NCBI GenBank assembly: GCA_963971575.1
Contig: OZ020613.1
Location: forward strand, 50,090,250 to 50,154,249
From: Liopterus haemorrhoidalis
Taxonomy: Eukaryota; Arthropoda; Insecta; Coleoptera; Dytiscidae
DNA length: 64,000 nt
Reading direction: 5' to 3'
Shown here: positions 34,890 through 46,544 of the stretch, piece by piece
Numbering within the stretch: position 1 is the stretch's first letter
Layout of the letters: every line of letters starts with the position of its first letter
Program-made: the position numbers and the translations under genes
The notes under the pieces: model-generated
Told to the model about the DNA's origin: nothing
The model's input: only the letters and a program-made list of their open reading frames with translations
The model's database searches: none

Positions 34890-35637
34890 GAGCGACGAAT
34901 GGCTCTCTCAACGGATCGCTAGAGTTAAGCAGCTCTAGCTGCGCTGACCGCTTGGATGGGTGACCGCTTGCGTTCGGTAGTAGCGTTAAACAACGCTCGG
35001 TGCGGTGACCTCCCGGATGGGTGACCGCTTGAGATAACAGCGTGGAACGGCGCTCGGCGCGGTGACCTCCTGGATGGGTGACCGCTTGGCGACGCGGTGA
35101 ACGCACTTCGGTATTAGAGTGGTGACGGAAAGGAGAGGTGACAGCTAGGATGGGTGACAGTGAGGACAATGAGGATAGGTGACAATGAGGATGGGAAACC
35201 GTGTGTGAGTATGAAATTCTTACGTAGTTCTGAAAAGAACTGGTTTTCCTGGTGGGCCAGGCCAACATACAAGAACACCGAGAGGGTCCTTGCAGGAGTA
35301 CTGGCTGTACAACGGACTCGTAGAGCGGGCTAGTAACCAGAGCTTACTGTGGGTCAGGGCTCTGGAACGTTACCGCTCGTAGAGAGTTAGATGTGGAGCT
35401 CGTTGTACAGGCTGGCAATCAGAGCTTACTGTGGGTCAAGGCTCTGGTGCTTTACCGTAACGTAGAGAGAAAACTGAAAGAGAGTACACAGGTAAAAATA
35501 AGAACAAGTTCTCAGGCGAAAGTCAAAGACGATCTGCCTCTTGGTACGGAGCGGCCACCTTATACACCCTACAGCCCTCCCCCACTCCCAGAATGAGAGT
35601 GGAGATTGGCTTCCGAACTACCCCCCCATCACTATGC
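34890..35637. mobile_element. 748-bp insertion with 5S-like tandem modules
   Basis: Flanked by TTGATAA (34883-34889 and 35638-35644), it interrupts family X between IAT and DNFKLMGCRMSLK. The left third holds three modules ending GGATGGGTGACCGCTTG (at 34954, 35015, 35072) and a weaker fourth near 35148. The first is preceded by GAGTTAAGCAGC. These match the internal region of 5S rRNA (GTTAAGC...GGATGGGTGACCGC). The right half has two copies of a roughly 90-bp repeat around CAGAGCTTACTGTGGGTC. A 7-bp duplication and RNA-gene-derived modules suggest a SINE3-like or other non-autonomous retroelement (inference). Confidence 0.65.
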
Positions 35638-35870
35638 TTGATAACTTTAAACTCATGGGTTGCAGAATGTCCCTTAAAGTGCATATGTTACGGGCTGGCG
35701 TGCTCACTTGGACCAATTTAGAGATAACATGGGAGCCTATTCGGAAGAACAAAGTGAACGTTTTCATCAAGATGTGATGGACTTTGAACGTCGTTATCAG
35801 GGGCAATACAATAAGAGTATGATGGGGGACTATATTTGGTGGCTAATATGAAAAAGTCAATACAATCACA
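35638..35870 (+). pseudogene. family X C-terminus (copy 1)
   Basis: In mixed frames: DNFKLMGCRMSLKVHML, DNMGAYSEEQSERFHQD, RRYQGQYNKSMMGDYIW. These align with the C-terminus of copy 2 (MSLKMHFLHSHLD, SDEQGERFHQH, RYQGFWNESMMADHCW). The Glu in the EEQ block is the likely third acidic catalytic residue. 35870-36290 holds nothing further. Confidence 0.7.
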
Positions 35871-36289
35871 GAAGAAATACGAAAAATAATCATTTCTAAA
35901 CTTTTTTATATATTCTGCTACATTAGTTGTTTGTTTCGAATGGTTTTCTTGTAAATAAAACTTGAAATTCATAACAAATGTTTGTTTTATTTTTACATAC
36001 AATAAAGGTCTGAAAAAAGGCAAATTTTTTTAAAATCCGTAATTTCATTCTGATAGCTACAAAAGCAAACATTTTCGGGTAAAACTATTTTTTCTTTAAT
36101 TGATAATGTGGAAGAAATAAAAATCAGATATGCAGAATCAAAATTCCTGTTACCGGTTTTGATCAGTTTGTTAAAAATATACTTTTTACTGTAAAAGAAA
36201 ATTATTTTAAAAATATGATACATGAAATATGTAATAGGAAATAGAGTTATGTAAACAAAAACCACAATATGATATAAATGTTTATTATT

Positions 36290-36815
36290 TATAAAATTTA
36301 TCTTCTAATAATATAGGTGTTTATAATTGGTAACAGCACAAGGAATTAAAAGAATATCATCAATATATTTAACTAGAGACCACTGTAATTTGCCTCCTAG
36401 AATTTAAAATATTTTTATTGTCTGATTGCAGCGTTCTATGTGGATTTTAGCTGGTTATTTTTGTATTTAATATAGCATCTTCTTTGCTCAGCTGCCTTTT
36501 GTTTCTCACAAATGGAGCCTGAGTTTTATGCTATATTGTCTGCAAATGTCTCCTATTAAGAAGCCTTTATCTACCATAATAGCTACATTTTTATCTAATT
36601 TTTGAATTAAACATTAAATAAAAATTAATTTGACGCACGTCCTCCATATGCTTTACTTACGAATGTAATGAGACCCGCAGGGGAATATCCAGTCATAAAT
36701 TTTACCGTTTGACTTGATTTATATTGAGAATAAAATCGAATTCTGCAACAAAGACATTTAGGTTTTTGAATACAGATTTCTGTGCAGTCTATTATAACTT
36801 GTGTGTCTTCAAAGC
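36290..36815 (-). pseudogene. THAP/DDE_Tnp_4 transposase, catalytic C-terminal part
   Basis: Minus-strand frames give FEDTQVIIDCTEICIQKP (catalytic Asp in IDCTE), RFYSQYKSSQTVKFMTGYSP, LITFVSKAYGGRASN, VAIMVDKGFLIGDI (second Asp in ADKGF-type motif), SKIHIERCNQTIKIFKI (conserved Glu in HxER), and a tail near GGKLQWSLV. This is the order of a Harbinger-like DDE_Tnp_4 domain. Frames are broken by stops. It is the 3' part of the gene whose 5' parts lie at 38294-38690 and 50241-50727. Confidence 0.75.
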
Positions 36816-36823
36816 CTTTAAAG

Positions 36824-38286
36824 CAGAAGTTCCCAACCTTTTTTGGTCTACCGCCCGCTTTTCAAAAAGAAAAATACTCACCGCCCCCTTTTCAGAAAAA
36901 AATAAACTTACCAACTCCCCTTCTTGAAATCAATAATGTAACTGTAATCTATAAGTTCCCAACTTTATTAGGTCGTAGTCAACTTTTTCAAAGAATGATT
37001 CGATAGTTGCCGGGTTTTGAGTGAAAAACAAGAAATATTTTAAAGATTATTTTATTAGAAGATATTATCAATATTGGTGTTTTGCTCAAAATTTGATTAA
37101 GAAATATATATTACTAAAAAAATGAATATAATATTATTAGTGTGAGGGCTGAGTCTGGTGTAATGACCCTAATTTTTCGATATTTGGTGCCATTTTTGTC
37201 ATCAGCAATCTTAGGTAACCGCGTTCCACTATGGACAATCTGTTTCTTTTGTTTGCTAGTAGATTGAAGACTACGCTAAATCCTCTTTCGGCTAAATATG
37301 ACGATGGGAATGCAATAAAAATCTTCTTGACCGTAGCCCATACGGACGGATATAATATTGGAATTTGCCTTTGAAGCCAAAATTCTTGATATCCATTTTT
37401 TAATTTAAATTTTAACTCTTCATTTGTTGACAGTTCTATCAACTCCTCCTGCAGTGATAATTCTGCTGTTTGTAGATTTGAGGAAGGGTCTAGGACCCAG
37501 TCTAGAATGATCATGTTGAGGACATCCTGAAATCTATTTGTAAAATCTTCTTTAAGTGCTTCCAAATGCTGGCAATAAGCCAGAATGTCGTCATCAACTG
37601 TTTCGACTGAGGAAAGATTTTGAAACTGATAGAATTGTCTTCGACCCAAATTTTGTTTATACAAGGCAAGTTTTGACACGAACGCAGAAATAGTTGCCTT
37701 TGCTTTGATTAAATTCAAATCATCTCCTTGCAGCTGTAGATTTATGTCATTAAATTTATTATATAAATCAGTTAAATAAGCTTTATCATTCTTAAATTTC
37801 AACAAATTCTCTCTTAACGAATCATCTTTGTTTTCAAAAAACGTTCTAACTGAGTCAAAGAGTTCATAAAATCTTTTTAGACAGGTACCCTTTGATAGCC
37901 AGCGAACTTCAGAGTGCAATAGTAAACGATTGAAGCCTTCGTCGTTTTCATCACAAAGCTTTCGAAACAATCTATCATTGAGAGCATTGCTCCTGATCTT
38001 GTTAACTGCTGTAATTACATACTGTAGCGAGCAATGAAGGCGATCACTAAGGGATTTTGCAACCAAATATTGTCTGTGAATCACACAATGCACGGCGATT
38101 AAATTTGGTACCGCATTTTTCAAATATGAAATCAACCCGCGGTATCGTCCAACCATTGCTGGAGCACCATAAGTAACAACGGACACGGTATTATTTTTCT
38201 TTAAAATAATGTTCCAATACATCAAATATAGATTTTCCTTTAGTATCAGTTTCTAATTTTTTTGCGAATAATAGTTCTTGAAAAAG
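36824..38286 (-). mobile_element. hAT element copy, 5'-truncated, inserted in the DDE_Tnp_4 gene
   Basis: The 3' terminus is CAGAAGTTCCCAACC on the plus strand, a typical hAT end. Flanks CTTTAAAG (36816-36823) and GTTTAAAG (38287-38294) agree at 7 of 8 positions, consistent with an 8-bp hAT duplication. The 5' TIR is not visible, so the copy is deleted at that end. It encodes the transposase relic at 37137-38280. Confidence 0.65.
37137..38280 (-). pseudogene. hAT transposase, ZBED5/FAM200-like type
   Basis: A 362-codon ORF (38225-37137) preceded in another frame by ELLFAKKLETDTKGKSIFDV, so one frameshift near the start. Motifs: VTYGAPAMVGRYRG, where the normally catalytic Asp of 'TDGAPAM' is Tyr; NLIAVHCVIHRQYLVAKSL; LHSEVRWLSKGTCLKRFYEL; and the C-terminal dimerisation block FPSSYLAERGFSVV, NKRNRLSIVERGYLRL. 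hAT transposases cut DNA in the nucleus as multimers. The N-terminal BED zinc finger is missing. Loss of the Asp and of the 5' end means it is inactive. Confidence 0.82.
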
Positions 38287-38293
38287 TTTAAAG

Positions 38294-38690
38294 CATAAGG
38301 GTCATATTTCTTGAAATTTCTGTTTTGTCAATTTTTTGTTTTTTTTTTTTTTGGAAATTTTATTGCACACTGCAAAGCCTTTGCAAGAACTGGTATCATG
38401 TCCACAATATATTTTCGGCAAAGTCTTGTATCAATCCCAAATAAATATGACAGTATTACGTAAGTTAAATTATATTTTAACTTTACGAAAGTTAATACTA
38501 CTCGTTCCTTAACAGATGTTAGTTATGCGTTCTAATATCTGCATAGATCATATTAACTGTGCTTAAAATAAAATTGAGCAAATCAATATTTTGTAGTCCG
38601 GTAAAGCTACATAGAGCCTTATTACTGGTAATCAAATTACACACTGTCAATCTACTGGGAGTATTTACTTGCACTGAAAAATCTCTAAAT
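38294..38690 (-). pseudogene. THAP/DDE_Tnp_4 transposase, middle part
   Basis: Minus frames: FRDFSVQVNTPSRLTVCNLI, NKALCSFTGLQNIDLLNFIL, then (frameshift) LTYVILSYLFGIDTRLCRKY, the helix-turn-helix region, and PVLAKALQCAIKFP, with PLCFKLF at the hAT insertion. Removing the 13-bp duplicate and the 11.5-kb insertion 38704-50227 joins it in frame to ELFPGPKS at 50241. Confidence 0.72.
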
Positions 38691-39012
38691 GATTTCGGAC
38701 CAGAGTTAGTTAGTTAGTTAAAATTTTTGGCGCACAGCAACAAAGGCTATTTGCCCCTAACGCAGCCCATTTAAATGACTACACTACATATTAAAAACAA
38801 TAAATTAAACAATCAATAAATAGATAAAACCAATAAAATAACGCATACTCAATAAAAGAAATCTTGCACAGACAAACACAAATAAATAAGATAAAAAGGT
38901 CTGTTCGAAAATTTGAACAGACTCAAGGTGATGGTAAGAGGCTGTAAAGGGGCCAATTACCATCGAATATCACAGTTTAAAAATAGAACACGTTAAAATA
39001 AGGTGCAAGACT

Positions 39013-40055
39013 TCACACATAAAACAATAAGTTCGATTCTCTCAGGAAGAGTATCAGCCTGTCCATGAGTACTCTGTCGTCATCTAAAGCAACTGACAGG
39101 TCATAGCACAGGCCTAACCTCTCCCTGACATCGTCGAACTGTATACACTCAGTTAAAAAGTGTAACACAGACAAATATGTGTTACACGTCTCACAGATAG
39201 GGGACTCTTCACCTCGAAGGAGGTGTCCATGGGTCCACCAACAGTGACCTATACGAAAGCGTGTGATGGCGGTTTCCTCCCTGCGGTTAATCCTGCAGGA
39301 AGAACCCCATGGTTTAACGTCTCCCTTAATCTGTCTCAACTTAACGTCCTGTATGCTGCTCCACTCATGCTGCCACCTAGCTAGAACCAGATGTTTCAGA
39401 TGACTCTTTGCGTCATCTGGGAATGTGAAACTCACATCAATCATAGGTCTAAAACAGCTCTACTCTACAATCTGAATTGTGGAGTAGCAACCGGATTTTT
39501 AGTACAAGAGGATGCACTGGATCTGGATCTTGGATACTGTTCAGAGCGCTCAGCGAGTCCGTCAAGATAACACTTGACCGACTTTGCTCTGACGAAACAA
39601 AACACAGGGCCTTGAAACTAGCGTACAGCTCAGCAGTGTATCATAAACACTCGTTATGGAGTGCAAATGGTACTGAAACTGTTGACGTGGGTTCAGGACA
39701 AGGAACGCACACCCAACCCTGGTTCCGGATTTTGATCCGTCAGTAAAAATGACAGTATCCTCGAACCTAGGGACCAGTGTTCTTTGCAACTCATGGTGGT
39801 ATTCGATAGGCAACGTATCTTTATCAAACCTAGTTAATGTGAGGTTCACAAGTGGACGCGGTAACGTCCATGGTGGAACAACACACAAAACGAAACTTGC
39901 CGGGGATATTAAAATCAATGTCACTCAAAATGTCGAAAATCCTCAGACCAAAAGGCCTATTGGCTCTTGGTTTTCTGTCATAAGTCTCTGTATGCCTATT
40001 TTGTAGAATAGGGTCATACGCGGGATGATCTGGCTTGGCACTGAGTGCAGCCATA
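39013..40055 (-). pseudogene. LINE-A ORF2 C-terminus: RNase H and CCHC-like region
   Basis: Pieces in different frames: AKPDHPAYDPILQN; LTLTRFDKDTLPIEYHHEL; VIFTDGSKSGTRVGCAFLV (RNase H first motif); and 39444-39013 with RWQHEWSSIQDVKL, RRIRREE-like sequence, RIGHCWWTHGHLL, PICETCNTYLSVLHFLTEC (terminal CCHC-like motif). This order is that of I-superfamily LINEs with a cellular-type RNase H. Three or more frameshifts make it non-functional. Confidence 0.75.
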
Positions 40056-40057
40056 TA

Positions 40058-42724
40058 GGGGAAGATTGGGACCCTTCGTACAATTTTTGTTCTTTTCTAT
40101 CTCAAGTGACAGTAAATGAATTAAATGTTATTAATTTAAATTTAAAGTATAGTAAATACATTAAGCTTTAAACAGGTTATCGATGTTAGTTCTTAAATCT
40201 AATCTTAAATCTAATTATGATACTTTTTTTTAAATATGGAAAATGTACGAATGTACCCCTCGAAAGGGGTACTTTCGTACATGATATGGGGCACTTAAGT
40301 ACACTATGGAGCAGGTTGGGACATAAGTTTTAAATACAAGAATTATAGTACCAAACATTTATTTATAATAAAAATTAGGAAAACAAAACAAATTATAGTA
40401 TTCTTATTTATAATATATAAATTATAGTAATCAATATAACTTAAAATTACAAAAATAGAACCTAGCTTGAAAAAGTAGTTATAGTATTGCATTTATTTTT
40501 TATTCTAATTTGGTTCAAATGAGATCAAAAGTTAACATGAAGTCTTGAAATAATTACCTACTGCAAATTATATGAAGTTAAGTCTGCTAAAAAATTGAAC
40601 ATAGTAGATGTCCTAGCTGTGTTAGAAGAAATGGGATTTGGTAATATTAAAACTACATCAGTAATATCAACCAATGCTTCATCGATAATATTTGGGAAGA
40701 CAAACGTCCATGAACCTGGTTTTTTTTCTCAAAAATGAGACCTTGAATTCTGTCTGACTGTAATTTTACTATAATAAAATTTTTGTCTTTAATTTTTAAT
40801 TTTCAGGTGTAATATCAACGTCAGTTTGATAATCCTCATTTGCTTCAAGCATTTCAATACTTGACGTAGAACTTTCTCTTAAACTAATACTAAGGTCCGA
40901 ATCACTACTTTCCCACATTATTTCTGTCTTCTTCTGACTTTTCTTTGGTTTTTTCAAATTTGTTTCAGTTAAAAACGTCAGTGCACGCTTCATTTCTTTA
41001 GCTCTTAGCCTCTTTTCTTGCTCAGATCTCTTCGTTTCTTTATTTTCTTGTAACTCTTCTAGTCTATTTTTTTCTGGAGTGTCGGTGTAGATTCTAGACT
41101 TCCCTGGCTGTCTTCCTTTTTTAGTTTGTGTTTCTTATTTCAGTCTTCGGATATGGACGAACCATTTCTGGTGTTTTAAGATTGTGCTTGTAGATGCTTT
41201 TAAGTATGGTGGAGTTGTAACAGCACTAGTTGATTGTACGGACATAGGCTCATGTAATGACGAAGAGGCAATTGGTGACGCTGTAATTTGTTCCACACTC
41301 ATAGAAACATTCTCATCTGTGGTGTCTAGTTGAGACTCAGCAGATTTATAAACTTGAACGGCAGCAAACTCATCTTCACTGAAAGCCAATTTGTTGAAGG
41401 GCCATATTCCTGGTTATGTGAACCCACTCACGATATTTTTTGCTATGGAATATGGTATGGAATTTTCGGAATATGGTAGATACTAAGCTCCTTCCATACT
41501 GGCTTCAGGTGCACCTTTAAAATGAACTCGTGGAAACACAAATAGTGGAGGAACTGTGTTCCCACTTGCAGATATAATGCCACCAAAAGTAACGAGTTCC
41601 CCTCTTTCTGCCGAAACAAGCTGGCCAACTCGTTTTTGAGTCTTTTCTGCCAAAATTTTAGGACAATTAAGCACTGTTGATATGCCTGATTCATCAAAAT
41701 TAAAAATTCTGCAGTAAACTTATGTCGACCGTAAAGTATTTCAAGGTTTTTATAGAATTCAATTACAGCTGTCTTATTAAACCCAAACGACCTAGCAGCA
41801 CTGGTGTTCTCAGGCTTCCGCAAACTTAAGTTGGCATTACGTTTTCGAAAGCCATGCATTCAGTCGATACCGGCGATCTCATTCTCATCCCATTTTGATG
41901 GATATTTGATATTGTTTTCTTTTGCAAATTCGTACGCAAGTCTTCTAACTTGTGTTATTGTTAACCCATAATGCATTTTACAGCAATCCACAATGTATTT
42001 GTTCAAAAGAGTCTCCTCCTTGGATGAAAACACTTGACAGGAGGTATATTTACAACTGAAAGTGCGATGAGTAGATTCATGTACATCAGATGGATTATTC
42101 CGTATTTTTTTAATGCGACTTTCTAAGGTTGTTGTCTTTATGTTGTATTTATTCGCAGATTTTCTGTAAGATAGTCTGCCTTCTAACACTTCTTTAATAG
42201 CGGAGGACATTGCCTCTTCATCTACTTCACCGCTTCTCGTCTCCTTCTTCTTATATTTTCGCACCATGGCTCTGTCAAAAAAACAAACAAATGCATAGGT
42301 ATCTATGGGGTACATTCGTACACGGACGAATCTGCCCCCTATATATGTGTATGAATGTGCCCCAAAATTTACGAAATATATGTGACATGTCAAAAATTTC
42401 GTTGCACATAGACTAAAAATCATTATTACAATATATTATTTACATAGTAAATTTACTTAAAAAAATAACATTGTATTAGAAATGAATATGTAAGAAAATG
42501 TATAAGAGCTGCAAACTACGTAATGAAAATTACTTACATGCTGTCGAAACACGTTACGTCTTGTTCCTTCGCTTACGGCAGTCAAACTGTTTTCAAATCC
42601 CGTTGACGCGCTTCACTGTACGGGCTACGCACACGTTAACAAGAATTTTAGCTGTTTCGCGCGGTTTTTAAATAATACCTTCTGTATGGATGTGCCCCGT
42701 GTACGAAGGGTCCCAATCATCCCC
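40058..42724 (-). mobile_element. pogo-type element inserted in LINE-A, TA duplication
   Basis: Inverted ends GGGGAWGATTGGGACCCTTC, continuing CGTACA on both sides, are flanked by TA (40056-40057, 42725-42726). LINE-A coding sequence resumes exactly on each side. Length 2,667 bp. It carries the broken transposase at 40560-42267. Confidence 0.9.
40560..42267 (-). pseudogene. pogo/Tigger-like transposase with internal deletion
   Basis: Start MVRKYKKKETRSGEVDEE. Residues about 20-60 are a psq-type helix-turn-helix (EGRLSYRKSANKYNIKTTTL); 85-135 are a CENP-B-type domain (LTITQVRRLAYEFAKENNI). A TGA replaces the expected Trp after EIAGID. The reading then goes on with MHGFRKRNANLSLRKPENTS. After a frameshift near 41680 come SGISTV-like sequence, KTQKRVGQLVSAERGEL and PPLFVFPRVHF. 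The rest of the DDE_1 domain (second and third catalytic acids) is deleted. The tail follows: LAFSEDEFAAV, Ser/Thr-rich, then EMKRALTFLTETNLKKPKK and a final block near PNPISS. Deletion, stop and frameshift make it dead. Confidence 0.85.
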
Positions 42725-43980
42725 TACCGCAAGGATAGAATTTTACGACGATTGTACAGTGACGGTTCGCCTGCTTCACCCAGCATGCTTGGTATTGGGC
42801 TGGTGCGAAATGCACCAGTGGCCAATCTAACCCCAGTGTGATGTACAGTGTCGAGAATTCTTATCTCTTGGTGTTTAGCTGACCCATAAGCTAGACATCC
42901 ATAGTCCAGCTTAGAGCGCACTAGTGAACGATATGAACGCAACATGACAGTGCGGTCTGCACCCCATGTCTTGTGACTGAGGACCCGCAACAAATTGAGC
43001 GACTTTTGGCATTTTTTCTTGACGGACAAAAAATGTGCCCGCCAAGTAAGACGAGTGTCAAACACGAGACCCAGAAATCTGGCAGTATCGGTAAATGGTA
43101 ACTGTGTTCCATTTAGCGTGAGTGTAGGGTTGGGATGGACACCCCTTTTCCTACAAAAATGGACACACACAGTTTTGCAGGTCGAGAATTTGAAGCCATT
43201 TTCGGTTGCCCATGTATCGAAACGATTGATGGTCAGCTGGAGCTGACGTTCGATTGTACTAGTCTTTTGTCCGGCGACAAATATACCAATGTCGTCGACA
43301 AATATCGAACTCTGTACAGGTAATCGAATACATGAAGCTGCACTGTTAATGGCAATCAAAAATAGCGTAACGCTCAGTATGGAGCCCTGTGGGACCCCAT
43401 TGTCCAGTGCGAACATTTGTGACCGGGTATTTCCGATCCGCACCCTGAAGCGCCGGTTCGACATGAAGTCTTTTATAAAGAACATCAAGCGTCCCCGGAG
43501 ACCCCAGGAATGCAAAGTATGGAGAATCCCATAAATCCATGTAGTGTCATAGGCTTTCTCAATATCGAAAAACACAGCTACCAGGTGTTTGTTTTCATCG
43601 AAAGCATTCCTGATAGCTGTCTCTAGACTGACCAGGTGATCTGCTGTTGAGCGGTGACGGCGAAAGCCGCACTGTGTGTTGGCCAGCAAGTCGTTTGATT
43701 CTAAAAACCAAATCAGACGCTTGCTGATCATTCGCTCCATGAGTTTGCAGAGACAACTGGTCAGCGATATAGGTCTATAGCTAGAAGGCAAGTGTTTATC
43801 TTTCCCGACTTTGGGGATAGGAATTATATGAGATTCCTTCCACTTGGTCGGGCACTTGCCCTCAGTCCATATCCTATTATAGACATTCAAAAGCGTAGAC
43901 TTAGATGATTTCGGAAGATTGCGGATCATACGATAATGTATCGCATCTGGACCAGGAGAGCTATCCTTACACTTTGACAT
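42725..43980 (-). pseudogene. LINE-A ORF2 reverse transcriptase domain
   Basis: A 418-codon frame with fingers (HIIPIPKVGKDKHLPSSYRP), QCGFRRHRSTADHL, palm motif A AVFFDIEKAYDTTW, motif B NGVPQGSILS, motif C SSIFVDDIGIFVA (catalytic DD), motif D/E WATENGFKFSTCKT and thumb RFLGLVFDTRLTW. These are the blocks of a non-LTR reverse transcriptase, which primes on nicked target DNA. The frame is intact inside but broken at both sides (a frameshift near 44000, and the pogo insertion at 42724). Confidence 0.9.
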
Positions 43981-44015
43981 CGCGCTATCTAGCTCTTCAC
44001 GAGATAAAAGCAGGT

Positions 44016-44739
44016 TTATACCTCGTCATCTCTGGAGAAGAAATTAAGAGGTATAGATTCTTGACCTGCTTTACGAGTTAAAGACTCGGGTGGGTAGTGT
44101 TGAGAGCTAGAATTAAATGCGAAATGAGACGCCAAAGTATTAGCAATTTCGACCGCTGAGGTAACTACGTTACCATTTACCGATAAGCCAGCAATGGTTG
44201 TAGCTGTATTTAAACCGGATATTTTCCAGACCTTCTCCCAAACTTTGGCCACTGGAGTGGCAACTATTTGCGCCATGATTCGCGCTTGCTTTCTTTCAGA
44301 ATCCTCTTAGCACGAGCTTTCGCTCGTTGGAAGGCTATCATGTTTTCCTCTGTTCGACAACGACGGAATGTATTGAAGAGGTGTCTCCTTTCACGTAGCG
44401 CCAAGTCGCATTCCTCGTTCCACCAGGGAACGGGAACTCGACGGGGCTGAGTGGATGACAGCGAGATGCTGCTTTTAGCCGCGCTCGTGATGGAATCCGT
44501 GAAATGATTCACCTCCTCGTCTATGGTCAAGTTCGAATTATCCTCATGACAGAATGATTCCGCGAACTTGTTCCAATCTGCTTTCCGAAGAACCCACTGT
44601 GGCCAGCGGGATTCGGTAACAGTATTAAACAGAGGCCTTAAGAGGATTGGAAAGTGATCACTACCGCAAAGGTCGTGATGCACATCCCATTTGAACAAGG
44701 GAGCGATGGCTCCTGAAACGACGCTAAGATCTATGGCAC
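44016..44739 (-). pseudogene. LINE-A ORF2 endonuclease end and linker, 5'-truncated
   Basis: Begins at GTGCCATAGATC; the reading IDLSVVSGAIAPLFKWDVHH and LCGSDHFPI (endonuclease His of SDH motif) is clear from copy 2. The frame 44698-44264 ends at RESWRK, and 44276-44016 continues from MAQIVATPVAKVWEKV after a frameshift. The 5' truncation abuts the 3' end of the 5S rRNA sequence at 44740. Confidence 0.82.
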
Positions 44740-44834
44740 AAAGGAGCCAACGGCATGCGGTGTTCCCAAGCGGTCACCCTTCCAAGTTCTAACCGCGCCC
44801 GATGTTGCTTAACTTCGGTGATCGGACGAGAACC
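44740..44834 (-). rRNA. 5S rRNA 3' part (nt about 30 to end) of a split 5S retro-copy
   Basis: On the minus strand: GGTTCTCGTCCGATCACCGA, then AGTTAAGCAACATCGGGCGC, TTGGAAGGGTGACCGC and GGGAACACCGCATGCCGTTG, ending with a short T run. Together with 50189-50227 this is a complete-length 5S rRNA, interrupted by LINE-B with GGTTCTCGTC duplicated. Its 3' end is fused to truncated LINE-A in the same orientation. The T run fits the oligo-U end of a Pol III transcript. A retro-copy, not a member of a tandem 5S cluster. Confidence 0.93.
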
Positions 44835-45432
44835 TTTTCTTTTCTTTTCTTTTTCTTTTCAAATGGTTTTTATTCAATAAAAAATAATACATTGTATTTT
44901 ATATATTGGTACATTTCATGTCTCCTATCCTAAGATATATACATGGTTTTAATTTTGTATTTGTGTGTACGAATGCGGTGTATTTGTTCGGTTTGGTGAA
45001 CGTCTGATAATTTTAATGTTAATGTTAATGTGTTTTTATTGTGTTTGAAGATTAGGAACTTGTCCGTGTGTCTTCTTACGTATTTTGCCTAGTCTACCTT
45101 ATTGTCTAACTTAATCTATGTTTTATTATAACTAACTGTACAATATTTACAAAATTTACATATATTACAAAAATATACAATGGACTATGTACTAAAAATT
45201 GTTATTATTAGCAGTATCGCCTGTGAGGTTGTTAATGTATGTTTTGTGTGTGCATGTGTGTATGTGTGGTTGCGTGTTGATAAGGCGTGGTGAAAGTTGT
45301 TTGTTTGTAGGTGTTGGTGTGAGTGTGGATTGGATGTATACAACTGTGTGTGCTTAAGTGTGTGTTTGGTTGCCTCATCAACATGGGAGATGCTGTTGGC
45401 GGTCACTGCTGTCTCTGTTGTTGTTCTCGTTC

Positions 45433-46230
45433 TTAAACAGTGGTAAGGGGTATCGTCTGATATGGTAATTTGTGTACATTTTCGTCATTGTCTAGTTCAT
45501 CAAGTATGTTTTCAAGTAGAGGATTGGCGTGTAGTTGTGTAAGATAGAATTTTTGTGCGAGTTTGTCAATGTAGTCTTTAATGTACGGTATATTTGTTTG
45601 TTGGTGTAGTTCTGCAATTCTTGTGTATCTGTCAGCGTTTGTAATTAGTCGTAAGCATTTGTTTTGTAGTCTTTGAATTGGTGTTTTGGCTGTAATAGAG
45701 GCTCCATACCACACTGGGGCGGCGTATGTGAGTGAAGGTCTTATTATTGCTGTGTATAGTAATTTTTTGTTTTCTTGTGTTAGTGAGCTGTATTTGTTTA
45801 ATAGTGGGTATAAGTGTCTGATTACTGTATGTGCTTTTTGTATGATATGTGCTATGTGTTGCGTGTATGTGAGTGTTTTGTCTAGTATGACTCCAAGATA
45901 TCTTGCTGATTTTGTAGGTGTTATTTTTTGGTTGTTTACTTTGAGCTGTGTGTGTATATTGATGTTTGTGAATTTGCGGGTAAATGTTAAGGTTTCCGTT
46001 TTGGAGGGGTTTATTTTGATTTTCCAGAGGGACCAGTAATGTTGTAATATGTCTATATGGATATGGAGTTGTTTGTTAGCTACCTCAGCGCTGAATGAGT
46101 GCGCATATATAGCTGTATCATCAGCGAAGAGAGCTAGATTGGTTTTAGGATATTCAGGGATATCATTAATAAATAGGGTAAATAATTTTGGACCGAGCAC
46201 ACTGCCTTGCGGAATGCCGGCTAGTATCGG
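45433..46230 (-). pseudogene. LINE-B ORF2 RT palm/thumb and C-terminus
   Basis: GIPQGSVLGP-type motif B, then LFTLFINDIPEYPKTNLALF, FADDTAIYA (catalytic DD), WSLWKIKINPSKTETLTF, SARYLGVILDKTLTYTQHI and LTYAAPVWYGA. The order and motifs are those of Jockey-type reverse transcriptases. The fingers and motif A are missing: the linker (46462-46240) runs directly into motif B, so an internal deletion of several hundred bp removed half the catalytic site. No RNase H domain is seen, unlike LINE-A. Confidence 0.85.
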
Positions 46231-46544
46231 ATGGGAAGGTGAATAAGTGTTGTTGACTTTGGATCTTCTTATGGAGCCGTGAGAGATTCCATAGTGAGTT
46301 GTCTTTCGTGTTAAGTTTGGCGAGTTTTTGCTGGAACGTGTTGTTTCTGTGATCTGTAATTTGTTTGCGTATGAGTGTGTTAAGCTTGTTCATGTATGTT
46401 TTGTGCTGTTTGTCATGGGTGCGTTGCCATAGTTTCCTGGCTGTGTTACGGGTGGTGATCAATTTGTTCCGTAGTGTCTATGTGTCGGTTTATTTGTATG
46501 TGTTTGTAAAGTGTTCGTTGGTAGTTTTTCCAGTCTGTGTGTTT

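Larger units (their letters stand above)
38704..44739 (-). mobile_element. LINE-A copy 1 (I/R1-like LINE), 5'-truncated, split by pogo
   Basis: Minus strand: endonuclease C-terminus (44739-44264), linker (44276-44016), RT (43980-42725), then the pogo at 40058-42724, then RNase H and the Cys-rich C-terminus (40055-39013), a 3' UTR and a tail of AACT repeats at 38704-38720. Sequence closely matches LINE-A copy 2 from 62959 onward. The 3' side is followed by the 13-bp duplication GATTTCGGACCAG (38691-38703); its partner is at 50228-50240, beyond the attached 5S sequence. Confidence 0.88.

Noticed and set aside
34750..35268. 172-codon minus-strand ORF rich in His and Gly
   Set aside because: It reads across the 5S-like modules in antisense; its repeats simply mirror GGATGGGTGACCGC, and it also crosses the insertion boundary.
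44740..44834. Functional 5S rRNA gene
   Set aside because: It is split by LINE-B, lies in a 13-bp-duplication retro-copy and is not in a tandem 5S cluster.
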